Below are positions 20,590 through 31,840 of a stretch of 64,000 nt of DNA, piece after piece (position 1 is the first letter of the stretch; every line of letters starts with the position of its first letter). The position numbers and the translations under genes are program-made. Source of the stretch: Blastobasis lacticolella (lineage: Eukaryota; Arthropoda; Insecta; Lepidoptera; Blastobasidae); NCBI GenBank assembly GCA_905147135.1, contig LR990040.1, positions 25,247,857 to 25,311,856 on the forward strand, in the 5' to 3' direction. The notes beneath the pieces are model-generated. The model had not been told where the DNA came from, searched no databases, and was given only the letters and a program-made list of their open reading frames with translations.

Positions 20590-22620
20590 GATTTAGATTT
20601 AGATTTATTTATTATCTCATTTTACAGCCTATATTTTATTATCAATATTTTAGTAATTTATATAAATCTATTAAAGAGATCGTCAATTTTGGTTATAAAA
20701 ACATTTAAGTTATGTATACAATCGGAACAGGCGTACATTGACTTTCATCGTGGAAAGTTAACTAAATAAATAATAATATTAGGAAACAATAATCCTAATG
20801 TCATGAGATTATAATAAAATACAATACAATACAAAATTACACAGTGGCAGATAATTAGAACAATGTCAATTACAATAATTTAAAATAAAAATGTCAATAA
20901 ACAAATATTACCATAGGTAATTTATCAATATGTATATGAAATGTCAAATATAATATGTAATGTAAATTAATTGAAAATATGTATTATATGTATATTAATG
21001 TCAAACAATGAAAATAATTTAAATAGTAATGTCAAAAGGTAGTTACAATTAATTTTCAATGTCATAGTTCTTAAATTCATTTACGGAATAAAATGCATTA
21101 TCCAACAAAAAGCTTCTCAGCCGGCTCGCAAACGTTTCGCCAGTCTGTGCGGTTTTAATTGACTCTGGTAAGTGTTCATAAAACGTAGGGCCAATTATAC
21201 GCGGATTTTTCTCTGGTAGTGCGGTTCGATTTCGAACGCCCGCCAGTCGTCCTGCGCCTCGCAGACCGTGCTCTCCGTCCGTGCGACGTTCAAAACTCCC
21301 AAGATTGGACCGTACGTACATTAATACGTTATATAAATATATAGAATAGACCGTCATAATACGGTGCTTTTTAAAGAGTGGTCTGCATGAGTCTCTTGGC
21401 TTCGCGTGTTCTATTGTCCTAACAGCTCTCTTCTGTAGGATGAGTACACGACCGGAGTCTGTGGAATCACCCCACAGAATCGTGCCGTAGGACAGCAGAG
21501 AGTGGAAATACCCAAAGTAGGCCTGTGGCAGCACATTTGCCGACACAGTAGGACGGAGCTTGCGTAGCGCGTAAGCAGCACTACTGAGTCGGTCACACAG
21601 TCCCTCAACGTGAGTCTTCCAATTTAGTTTAGTGTCTAACGTCAGACCAAGAAACTTACATTCATCACAGCTGGGGATGGGTGCGGTTAGTTTATACCGG
21701 GAGACTGCTCTCCCTGTGAATAAAATCACGTTGGATTTCGACTCATTCAGTACAAGTCCGTTGCATGTAAACCACTGTTTTAATTGATCGCAAAGGACAA
21801 TAATCTTAGAATTGAGCTCGTCGCACGAACGGGCGCACACCACTGCTGTCGTATCATCAGCAAAGAGGGTCAATAGACCTTCTGTGATAGCGGATGGAAG
21901 ATCGTTCATGAAGGCCAAGAATAATGTATTCCCGAGAGCTGACCCCTGAGGGATACCGATAGTAATGTCATCAGTGGTGGATCTGTACTTACGGCAATTG
22001 GATGATACCTCGACTGTTTGTTTCCTATCCAAAAGAAATGATTGTATCAGGTCGTGTGAAACGCCTGTTATCCCATACACTTTTAGCTTTTTAAGTAAGA
22101 AATCGTGTGGGATGACGTCAAAGGCCTTTGAGAGATCACAGAAAATACCAGCTGTTTTATATTTTTTAAGACTTTCGTGGTTATTCACTACACTTTCATT
22201 ACACATATTATCGGGTTTGTTACCACGGTTAGTATTGTTTTTACCTCGATATTTCGACGCAGTTGCATGCGTCATGGTCACGAGTTGACTGGTGCCGCTG
22301 TGTGAAAATCGAGTGCGTCGAAATATCGAGGTAAAAACAATACTAACCGTGGTAACAAACCCGATAATGTGTGTAGTGAAAGTGTTTTATATTTATCGTC
22401 AAGTCCAGTGATTATGCAATCAACGACCTGTTGTGCTGCCGTTATTGTTGATTTGTGTTTTCGATACGCGTACTATCTGTCAGTCAGTAGGTCATTTTGC
22501 TCAAAGTGCTCCATTAAAAGTGTCGATAAAATCGATTCAACAATTTTTGAGAGGCTCGGGACTATTGTTATAGGTCTATAATTCTCAACTCTGTCTTTAT
22601 CTCCCTTTCCTTTAGGGGCC
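20587..22620 (-). pseudogene. CR1/Jockey-like LINE, 5'-truncated, split by an insertion
   Basis: The main frame (21049-22281, minus) encodes most of a reverse transcriptase: FCDLSKAFDVIPH, GIPQGSALG, the intact catalytic FADDT box near 21865, KFLGLTLD, and SYGTILWGDS, ending in a conserved C-terminal segment. The upstream fingers (ENYRPITIVPSLSKIVES, near 22530-22590) lie beyond a 225-bp insertion at 22160-22384. An in-frame stop lies near 22465. Non-coding 3' sequence follows to a short (agattt)n tail at 20587-20611. No endonuclease is present, so the copy is 5'-truncated near 22620. Confidence 0.88.
22160..22384. mobile_element. Inverted-repeat element inside the LINE, about 225 bp
   Basis: Two arms of at least 45 bp (attatcgggtttgttaccac onward at about 22207; complement ending at about 22374) enclose an interior of about 70 bases. 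Similarity of the arms extends outward through cactttcaytacaca. The LINE text tgttttatattt occurs on both sides (about 22144-22158 and 22385-22396), an apparent 9-12-bp target duplication. The superfamily is not certain; a duplication this long would suit Mutator-like elements. Confidence 0.7.
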
Positions 22621-22740
22621 ATTCATAAAATACGTTCGCACACAAGGGGGGGGGGGGGGGAGGGCTCTTGCTGAGTGTGACAAAGTGTGACAAGGGGGGA
22701 CGGAGGGTGTATAGCAACGTGACGTTCGCTGTTCATTAAA
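22614..22740. repeat. Dispersed repeat with a 15-base G run
   Basis: The segment starts ggggccattcataaaatacg and carries 15 consecutive G at 22646-22660, then several more G runs and a tgtgacaaagtgtgacaag direct repeat. I recall similar 'ggggccattcataaa' sequences as dispersed repeats in insects. The boundaries are not defined. Confidence 0.5.
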
Positions 22741-23170
22741 ATATTTTCAATAAGTATTTTTTTTTTTACTATTTTTATTTTTAAATTTTCATCATAATAG
22801 AAAGTCATTTATATTATATTTAGTAAATATATAGACTTTCAAACGTATACAGTTTTATAATAATAAATTGTAACTTGATATATATTCATTTTTGTTTATT
22901 TCTCGATATGAGCGCTGGCCATGGACTTACTACCCAAAGGGACTGCGCACTGCTTTGACTAAAACCGGGCAGAGCGAGAGTCACCATCGATAGTCCTGTG
23001 TCCCTTTCTAGTGTTGCCACCATTGTTGATGCAAATTCCGAATTACTTTTATAACTTAGCGCGGACATCTACCTACCGATCAGGGCCAGGCAGAGTCGGA
23101 CCGGGTGCAATCTGAAGGTAATATTTTCACCAGGGTCCAGCCCAAGGTTTGTCTGCTACTCGGAACCCAT
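22741..23170. repeat. AT-rich spacer plus one copy of a dispersed repeat (R2)
   Basis: 22905-23010 matches, in reverse complement, 31735-31840 with only a few differences. The shared core runs from catggacttactaccca through gagagtcaccatcgatag. A fragment of the same end occurs at 57471. No gene was seen. Confidence 0.7.
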
Positions 23171-23545
23171 TGGTCCAAAAATACTAGTTTCTAGAGAGTA
23201 ATTATAGTACTTGTTAATCTACATTTCGAATAACAGCTGTCAAACTTAAAACTATAATAACTCGGAAACAATTGGTCCTAGAACACTAGTTCCTAAAGAG
23301 AAATGATAGTGCTCCTCGAGATTTACATTTCGGATAGTAGTTGTCAAAATTAGAACTGTTGTAACTCGAAAACGATTGGTCTTACAACACTAGTTCCTAG
23401 AGTAATATAATAGTACTCATCGAGATCTACATTTCGGATGACAGTTTTAAGTTTGATAGCTGTCACCCGAAATGTAGATATCGACGAGTACTATCACTTC
23501 TCTTTAGGAACTAGTGTTGTAGGATAAATCGTTACCGAACTCTTT
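23171..23545. repeat. Three 102-104-bp direct units and one inverted unit
   Basis: Units start with tggtcc or tggtct at 23171, 23273 and 23377. They share actagttyctaragag, a tagta/gtact stretch and acatttcggat. The next unit (about 23459-23535) is the reverse complement (cgaaatgtagat...aggaactagtgttgtag). Unit 3 and the inverted unit can fold into a long hairpin. Confidence 0.8.
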
Positions 23546-23698
23546 TACCTGTTTTGTGTAACAAAAAGTCGTAGGTTGATAATTATGTCGATTCGACGTT
23601 TGTAGGAGAAACGTTCAGTAGATCAAAAGGTATTTTGACAACTACTTTTCGGATTGTACGGATTACCCCATAATAATACCAAATTCACGGTTAATATA

Positions 23699-24281
23699 TG
23701 ACGGCGCATCGAGTTATTGGTCGTGATAAGATGTCTATCGGTGAGATACTCTTTAGCTGGTCCTTGTTTGTTTGTTTGTCTGTGGTTAGTTAACAATGGC
23801 AGCTCGCGCACGCATTATTGTGCGCTGTGATGTTCTTGTTTTGATTAATACCAGAAATCAAGCACCCACAAGGAATTGCTATATAAGTCACGAATACCAA
23901 TACCATAGCCTTTAAACTAACGTCGTTGTAAGTTTGTGTCGTGGTGGACCGCGGGCCCTCATGCGCCGCGCTGAAAAAGTCGGCCCTGAGGGCCTAGTGT
24001 GAGTTCCGCTTCGATTTTACTTAACTATCGCGTTTGCGTTTACGTGAAAATTAGTATAGAAAAATATATAGCGCCGCCTAGTGGTACGTAAATGAAGTTT
24101 TTTTCTTCATACTAATTTCGACGTAAACGCAAACGCGATAGTTAAGTAAAATCGAAGCGGAACTCACACTAGGCCCTCTGATGTTAAAATGGTGATGATA
24201 GATCCAATTATAATCATGTCGGCTATCTAGACTTTGTGCATATTAGACCTTATTGTGCATATTAGGCTAGGGCGCCGATAT
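23699..24281 (+). mobile_element. Terminal repeat E, copy 1 (LTR-like), carrying a MITE
   Basis: This block recurs in the same orientation at 31287-31644 and inverted at the right end (36540-36763 plus 43941-44055). All three copies start at tgacggcgcatcgag, with different flanks outside. It contains a TATA-like tatataag near 23881. At its inner end gccgatatcagaagtgggat follows, the position and look of an LTR end plus primer site. Copy 1 is longer because of the MITE at 23989 and a 33-bp tandem expansion near 24233-24266. The LTR reading is inference; the repeat itself is plain. Confidence 0.7.
23989..24177. mobile_element. 189-bp MITE with about 69-bp terminal inverted repeats
   Basis: The inverted ends agggcctagtgtgagttccg... 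match for about 69 bases with two mismatches, leaving about 50 bases of unique middle. The direct duplication ctg lies at 23986-23988 and 24178-24180. The equivalent place in the other E copies (about 31575 and 36591) lacks it and reads straight through, so the ends are exact. Confidence 0.9.
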
Positions 24282-26043
24282 CAGAAGTGGGATCCAACAC
24301 GACGCCCACTTTAGGAGATGAAATCTGAATATGATAATCACACCAAGGTGAGGTCGTTCCTATGGAAGGTGAGTCTTACCAACAGACAACTGGTTACCAC
24401 TGGACGTCTGATTCCTCTCTTATTTGATGTATACGAGTCCCGCTACAATAAAACAGAGAGCAAATAATGTTGTTGTCAAATGGCTCATGCCTACAAGGAA
24501 GAGAAAGGAATGTGAGGTTCCCCTCATTGTGATCACATCGTGTTAGAGATCAACAAAACAAAGTATAAGGTTTGTAATTGTGGTAACTATGGTATTCAGG
24601 TCCGGTGTCAAATGCTATTTTATTATATTGTCCCGTATCAACAGTTTGATTGGTCCCATTTTTATAATTCCTGTCGTACAGGTACAGAGCCTACCATCAT
24701 AAATTGTGCTCCTTTTGAATGTGCTCGCAAACCATTCAATATACCCAGTCAAGGTACCTATATTGATTTGATTATTTCAGTAAATATCCAAAAGAATTTT
24801 ATACATTGAATTTAATTTCATAATAGCAGAATGATGTTGAAGATTAAGATGTAATAACCTACCTATTGATTGTTGGGATAGGCCCTGTCAGAGCCGAATA
24901 GTATAAAAATGTTTCTAAGAGGCTATGCCAATGGATTTGGGTTGGAGTCCCATTGTTCCCATGTTGGAACGGTTTGAGGAGACTGATTTGAAATTTTATT
25001 GTACGGGTTGTTATTTGTGTTTTTATTCAATTCTTTATTTGGAATATGTGTGGTGTATGTATGCAGATACTATAATGTAATACTGATTTACATAGTTAGT
25101 CATGATTGCATTAAACTTCATGTTTCAAGTTTTCTTGTCATTAAGTAACCTATAGAATAAATAAGCAATTCTAATTCTTAGATTGCCATGGAGCTTATTT
25201 CTATTCCAAACGAAACTCTCTGGGAGTGTCAATACCATAGCATTCATAGCTATTTGTGCAGAGCTTAATACAAACAATTGATATTGTAGCAGCAAGTAAA
25301 TTATTAACAAAAAATTATGATGAAGAAGTTTCAAATTGAATTTAATTGCAGGTGCATACCTACCTATATTGAATTTAAGTACTGATTTGAACCATTTGGG
25401 ATTTACTTGCCTACTTACACTCTTTAATATTATGTTGCTGGTATTATCATAAATCCATAATAATGTTGTGACCGCTGTGTCAGTTAAATTGTGACCCTGC
25501 TGCATGTGGTCCATAGTAGTCTTTGTTGGAAACAGGAAGTTGTTTTGTATTACCACACCATGTTTTGGCCTTATTGGAGGCATACAAACATTGAATTGGA
25601 TGTAGGAGCATAATGGTAAAGTGTGAAATAATTATTTAATTCTTTTGTACATCTCTATCAACATTTTGTCAAGAGCCTTAAGATATTTAGGTTTTTGAGA
25701 TGGAAGCAGGTGGACGATGATGATTTGGGTGTTTAGTGATTTTACACTAAAGGTGAAGTCAAGGCTCACTATTTCAAGTTTTAAATAGATCTACTTAGGT
25801 TTAGATAATTATTTGTGTAGTGTATTCTTAATGGAATTTCATGCTAATAATAAAATATGTATTGAGCAGGTGCTTGGTCATGCGCAGTTGATCAAGCTGT
25901 AGGTGGGGTGGGTGGCAGCCTGTGCTATACCACCAGCTAGCGGAAATAATGTTCATTTTGCCAAACAGTGCTTTTGAAGAGAACGTTGGACTTGCAAGCT
26001 AATAGCATTCTATAGCATTATTTTATACTAATGTATGTGTATT

Positions 26044-27438
26044 TATTTATTTATTTATTTAACACTTTATTGTACATTAACTTAACAGTATATTTATCAC
26101 AGATTCTGCAAGATTATGACAAGTACAAGGGCGGTCTTATCGCCAATAGCGATCTCTTCCAGACAACCATTTACATGGATATAGTGGAGGTCGGAAAGCA
26201 ATAAACTAGTAGGCAATGTACATTTGAGATTCCTTACAGAAGTTACAATCACCATACAGTGAAGAAATGCAATAAATATACTATACAAAGAACCAAAAAA
26301 AAAACAAATACAAATATATCAAACTACACAAAAACAATACTAATTAAAATCCAAAATCGCTATACAAGACACAGACGATGAAATCATGTGTTCAGGGTAG
26401 AAAGGAGATGACCCTTAAATCTTCTTTTAAACATACTCGGCGAATCCGAACATCTCACCTCACGGGGAAGCGCATTCCACAGGCGCACCGACTGTACGGT
26501 AAAGGAATTATCATAGAAGCTTGTCACATGATGGGGCATTACCAACGTCCGATCTCGGGAAGAGCGCAGGGATCTACTCTGTATGTCGGAATCGTACTGG
26601 AAACGCTCTTTTAAGTATTGCGGTGAACAGCGATCGAACAGAACTCGATATAAGAAAGAAAGCGTATGAAAAATACGTCGCTGGCGAATGGGAAGCCACT
26701 GTAGCCGAGCACGAAACTCCGACACATGATCAAACTTGCGAAGACCGAAGATAAATTTAATACAGTAGTTTTGCAAACGCTCCAATTTATTAAGTTGCTC
26801 CTCGGTGAGATCTATGAAGCAAGTGTCAGCGTAGTCCAAAATAGGCAGCAATAAGGACTGTACCCGCGCAATCTTAGTAGGAATAGGCAGGAAATTACGC
26901 AATCTTCTCATTGTGGACGAAGAGGCGAACAATTTGCGGCTGATTTCAGCCACATGTGGTCCCCAGGACATTGTCTTGTCAATTATAACACCTAAGTTTT
27001 TTACGGACTCACTAAAGGGCACCTACACACCATCGAAATATACGTTAGGCGGGTCTACTCTAGCCAACATCCTCGAACTACCGACGATAATAAGCTGCGT
27101 CTTTAAAGCGTTAATTCTCAATCCATGCGTGGTACTCCAATCCGAAATCCGATCCAGATCACAGTTTATAATGTTAATAGCACTAGCTATGTTGTCTGGG
27201 GACGATCGAGTGTAGATCTGAAGACCATCTGCATAGAGATGACAACATGAACTAAGGCCGGAGGTAATATTATTAATAAATATAGAGAACAGGATTGGTG
27301 AAAGCACGCCACCCTGAGGAACACCGGCGCCTAGCTCACACCACGCGGAGAGAGTGGCCTCCATACGAATCTGCTGACGACGTCCCCCAAGATAGCTGCG
27401 GAACCAGTCAATCGCGTCATCAGAAACATTAAGAGAGC
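26044..27438 (-). pseudogene. LINE (Jockey/CR1-like) inserted in the left arm
   Basis: The right arm lacks this segment and gives the empty site, so the ends are exact. The target duplication gtatt lies at 26039-26043 and 27439-27443, and a (taaa)n tail on the minus strand ends at 26044. The minus frame from about 27438 to 27023 reads RT palm GAGVPQGGVLSPILFSIFIN and a catalytic box changed from YADD to YADG near 27230. An in-frame TAG at 27023-27025 follows. The frame continues from 27022 to 26384 with the C-terminal domain (SVKNLGVIID, LPILDYADTC, SVRLWNALP). The copy is 5'-truncated within the reverse transcriptase. Confidence 0.9.
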
Positions 27439-28882
27439 GTATTGTGTATTGCATTGTGTTATGTATTTGGTGGAACGTAGAATAGCAGGTAGCCAGTTTG
27501 GAGGACGAATTGGGCACTCGACGGTTTCATAGGAGAGGTTCTGGAGCCAGTTTGTGACACTTGCTTTGGCCAGTTTGTGACACATGATAATATATTATTG
27601 ATGATGACGAAGATACTGATGATGATTTATTAGAAACCGGTCGCAATGGGTAGAGTATATTTTGATGAAAGTGGAACTTGTGAAAAATAATTATGTTTTA
27701 ATTGATCATGCTAAGGCTGTAGTAGATACTTACTTTGTGTGACTTAATTTCATAATAGGTAATAAATATTACACAATCTTATAAATGTAATGCTATAAAA
27801 GAAAGTCTTAATTTTACATGCTTAGGGGAACTAGATTGATGGACGTGGTAACTCGACAGGACGAAATTGATGATACAAAGTGAGAACAAGGTGACTGTCG
27901 AGGAAGGTTATATCAATCAATATGTGTGTTATGGTTTAGTTTCTTAAAGTTAACTGATGGCTCACGTACCAGACGGGTAAGTTTTATTAGCTAAGTGCCT
28001 AGTGGTCGTATGGGGGCTTCGGTGGTGTTTCGGTGAGTTGTTTTAAGCCTCATGAGAAACACTTAATTGATAGTATGAGATAGTTTGGTTGAAGATACTG
28101 ATTTTATTTCATATTATCTTTGGTCAAAGCGTGTGGTAAATCACATGCCCTTGATGAGTAGAATGAGTAAATGAGTAGGGTGAGAGGAGCATGTACTTGT
28201 TGAAAGTCAATTTAGACTTAGTTACAGTTGCGGCATAGGCTTTCCTCTTGGTCGGTCATTTGATGCAGAGTGTGGTAACTCCTACCTTTATCAAGTAACT
28301 GCTTCCATTGGCTGCGTTCCGTCGCTTGGTACAGTGTAGCGCTGACTGGAGTTTCCAACTCTTCGGATACCTGCACGATTTAGTTATAGACTCTTTTAGT
28401 GTGTCTCATTGGATAGTTAATGTTATGCTATTACAATGATACAATGAAATCAATTGTCGCGTGATAAAAGTAGGCTGGGAAGTCTTGATTTGTATTTTGT
28501 TCGTAACTCATAGACCCAGAAGATATAGATACCAACCCATCAAGTCAACACTGAGCAAGCGCGGTTGAGCCTCAGCAATACAACATATGTAGTTACAGAC
28601 ATTTACTACTCGGTTTAGCAAAAAATGTCAATAATAATAATTATTACTTATCTAACTCTAGGAGCTTGACATGTCTTTATGAGTACTTCTCAGATTTTGG
28701 TTTAGGTCACAACAAACATGTTCGAATTTACGTGCAAAGCTTTCCATCAATTAACAACGTAACGTTAGAATCCTCTCTCGAGAGAAAGGGAGCTAGGCTT
28801 TGGAGAGAGAGTCCACACTGACAGTATTTTGTATGGTAGGTTAGGATGTGATAGATCATCCTCGTTTTTCAAGATAGTCAGG

Positions 28883-29578
28883 AAAAGCAGTCCTTTGGTG
28901 CTCAACGGCACTGAACTAAAACGTGTGCATGCCTTTAAATACCTGGGACACATTGTTACCGACGACCTTAAGGACCAGGAAGACATTGATCGGGAGCGCA
29001 GGGCACTGGCAGTGCGTTGCAATATGTTGGCCCGCAGGTTCGCTAGGTGTAGTCGTGAAACAAAAATTACTCTTTTTAAAGCGTACTGTCAAAGTTTCTA
29101 CACCGGCAACCTGTGGACCAGCTACTCGCAGAGGGCGCTAAGCGCCTTGCGCGTCCAATACAATAATGGTTTCAGGATGCTGATGGGACTCCCCCGTTTC
29201 TGCAGCGCCTCGACGATGTTCTCGGACGCAAGGGTAGACGGGTTTCAGGCCATACTGCGTAAAGAGACGGCGTCTTTACTGTGTAGAATTCGGGACAGCT
29301 CTAACAGTATCCTGAAATCTATAGGCGAAAGGTTTGATTCGCCCATCGTTGAACACTTCGTCCTGCGAGTAATTGGGCACTCCGTATAAATGTGCTTTCT
29401 TGTCTGATCTCAGCCTGGCGGAGTGTTTGTTGATGAGGGTTTCAACCTGTGCCTAAGTATACTTACTTAATTTTTATAAATTTGTATTACTAACATAGTG
29501 GTATAAGAGAATATTGATACTAACATTTTGGATTACATAATCATCTGATAAATAAATATATTGAATTGAATTGAATTG
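28883..29578 (+). pseudogene. RTE-like LINE 3' end inserted in the left arm
   Basis: This insertion of about 696 bp is absent from the right arm, whose sequence (about 33145-33165) reads through the site. It encodes the C-terminus of a reverse transcriptase up to the stop at 29387-29389: KRVHAFKYLGHIVTDDLKD, ALAVRCNMLARRFARCS and ITLFKAYCQSFYTGNLW. A 3' UTR and a (attga)n tail follow at about 29560-29580. Short A runs at both edges may be the target duplication. The copy is severely 5'-truncated but its remaining frame is open, so it is young. Confidence 0.88.
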
Positions 29579-30358
29579 AAAAAGTGATCGTAAGTTACTT
29601 ACTTACGAGTAAGTATTTGTTGTTAATGTTGATTAGATAGGTACGTTACCTACTTACCGCAGCCTTGAGAGTTGTACCTGCATAGGTACTTTGTTGTGCT
29701 ATAAATATCTTGGATGACATGATTATAGCAGAAGCGTGATCTAATTATCACTCATGTCACTGTATTTGATACTTGACGGCAATTTTGTCATTGAAAGAGT
29801 TCACCAATTACTTTAATTAATTTAGTCTACTGATGTTATGGTTTTTAACGGATTATCAGAAGTCCGCACTCGAGGCCAGCGAGCCATGAAGCGCAGTATC
29901 TTGAGAGTCAAATTGTCGGACCGTATAAGAAACAGTGTATTGCGCTCCAAATATCAATTCGCCGATAGGGGTTAAAAAGCTGCCAACCCGAAGTGGGACT
30001 GGGCAAAAATATCTATGATGAGTATCGGAGATGGCGGGACGAGTTGGACGCCTTTTCTAAGGATTGGCCGAGGAAAGCATTCGACCGGGAGGCCTTTGCC
30101 CTGCAGTGGGACAGAGATGGCTAAAAATAAAAATAAAAAGTTTTGGTAATTTATTCCGAGCGTTCAAAACGCTATTGTACAGATAGTTGCACCTAGGATT
30201 GGAGGTCCTTAACGATCATAGCAGTGATAAAAAGATCCTCTGTGTAGAAATGGATATTGTGTACGAAGTTTCATAATACGATGTAGTTAAGTTGGACAGA
30301 ATAATGGTCCTGTAAAACAATACACAGGCGTCGTATTAGTTGGTATGTTGGTACCCTA

Positions 30359-30560
30359 TCCTGGACACCTGACGCTGTCATCCGAACCATACTCTGCGCT
30401 TGAGTTAGTATAGGAGTCAGTAATTAGAACCAGATAGTGTATGTGTGTTTATGTTTATTCTGGACACCTGATGCTGTCATCCGGACCATACTCTGTGCGG
30501 GAGTTGGGAGAGGAGTCAGTAGTCAGAAACAGATGGTAGATATATGTTTGTGTATCCTGG
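30359..30560. repeat. 100-bp direct repeat, two units, in the left arm
   Basis: tcctggacacctgacgctg at about 30359 and ttctggacacctgatgctg at about 30459 begin two similar units of about 100 bp. The same pair occurs inverted in the right arm at about 32174-32375. Confidence 0.8.
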
Positions 30561-30571
30561 TCTGTGCTGTT

Positions 30572-30838
30572 GATATCCAGATCCTGCCCTGTTGCGGGGT
30601 TTGGTTTGAAGGATTCAACGGATTGAACTAGCTGATGTTAATATGTGCCCTGGTTCTTAGCCGCTGATATCCGGATCCTGCCCTGTTGCGGGGTTTGGTT
30701 TGAAGGATTCCGCGGATAGAACTAGCTGATGTTAATGTGTGCCCTGGTTCTTAGCCGCTGATATCCGGATCCTGCCCTGTTGCGGGGTTTGGTTTGAAGG
30801 ATTCAATGGCTAAAACTAGTTGTTTATGTGAGCCATAC
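30572..30838. repeat. 94-bp tandem repeat, about 2.9 units
   Basis: Units begin with gatatcc at 30572, 30666 and 30760 and share gatcctgccctgttgcgggg and a gaaggattc core. The mirror array is at about 31920-32165 in the right arm. A 64-codon frame reading through the edge of the first unit appears identically in both arms, which reflects the duplication and not selection. Confidence 0.88.
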
Positions 30839-31286
30839 CGGGTATGTGCGGGTTAGTTTAAAAGAACCAAAGATCAGGCGCAGACGATGACTTTCGTACG
30901 TTTAAGGTTGATCTAGAGTTGCTTGTTACATGGTCACGATGTTCACGACGGCGAAGTAGATAAACATGGATGTACATTGTACCTACAGATAAATTTGGTT
31001 GATGGGTGCACATCAACACTATGGGGCTGTTTCATTGGACGCACATGATCGGTCCGTGTGCGTTACTTAGACGTTGTTGATGGGTAACTACAAATTAGGT
31101 TCAGTTTGCAGTTCTATATGTCGGGCTTGAGTCAATGGTGGAATGTTGTCCTCTTGAGTTCGTTTGAGACATAGGTGGCAATCATAGTAACAAATCTTGA
31201 TTGTCAGGATGATCGAGCGGATCACTAGCGGTGAAGCTGTTAGAACAACTTAACGCCCGAGGACGGTCGTATTATCAGAATGGCCG

Positions 31287-31644
31287 TGACGGCGCATCGA
31301 GTTATTGGTCGTGATAAGATGTCTATCGGTTAGATACTCTTTAGCTGGTCCTTGTTTGTTTGTTTGTCTGTGGTTAGTTAGCAATGGCAGCGTGCGCACG
31401 CATTATTGTGCGCTGTGATGTTCTTGTTTTGATTAACACCAGGAATCAAGCACCCACAAGGAATTGCTATATAAGTCACGAATACCAATACCATAGCCTT
31501 TAAACTAACGACGTTGTAAGTTTGTGTCGTGGTGGACCGCGGGCCCTCATGCGCCGCGCTGAAAAAGTCGGCCCTGATGTTAAAATGGTGATGATAGATC
31601 CAATTATAATGATGTCGGCTATCTAGACTCTAGGGCGCCGATAT
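31287..31644 (+). mobile_element. Terminal repeat E, copy 2 (3' LTR-like)
   Basis: This 358-bp direct copy of the block at 23699 lacks the MITE. It lies inside the 962-bp spacer of the giant inverted repeat. Its position, about 7.6 kb downstream of copy 1 and in the same orientation, is what a 3' LTR would have. Confidence 0.75.
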
Positions 31645-31734
31645 ATATTTCTCCAATAATGGCGACACCAAACATGACACTTGTCAATTTAGAATGACGG
31701 TGATTATGCCAATTACATTGTGTTTACACTGTTA

Positions 31735-31840
31735 GAAAGGGACAAAGGACTATCGATGGTGACTCTCGCTCTGCCCGGTTTTAGTCAAAGCAGTGCGCAG
31801 TCCCTTTGGGCAGTAAGTCCATGGCGCTGGCTCAGTGGCG
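31735..31840. repeat. R2 dispersed repeat, second copy
   Basis: Reverse complement of 22905-23010, nearly identical. It abuts the inner end of the right arm at 31848. Confidence 0.8.

Larger units (their letters stand above)
24282..31286 (+). mobile_element. Internal region of a non-coding LTR-like element (left copy)
   Basis: The region lies between two direct E repeats, so E to E spans 23699-31644. Apart from two inserted LINEs it contains no recognisable gag, pol or other gene, only short open frames such as 24540-24809 that also occur, with changes, in the right copy. Its inner part includes an RTE-related segment (about 29880-30128) and two tandem repeats. After removing the later insertions it is about 4.9 kb. 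A coding-free, LTR-flanked element of this size would be a large retrotransposon derivative. The alternative is a plain inverted segmental duplication. The left copy pairs with 31848-36763 in reverse complement, with a constant coordinate sum of 62733 in the inner part. Confidence 0.6.

Noticed and set aside
23171..23545. CRISPR-like array
   Set aside because: Units are about 100 bp, diverged, without equal spacers, and the DNA is eukaryotic.
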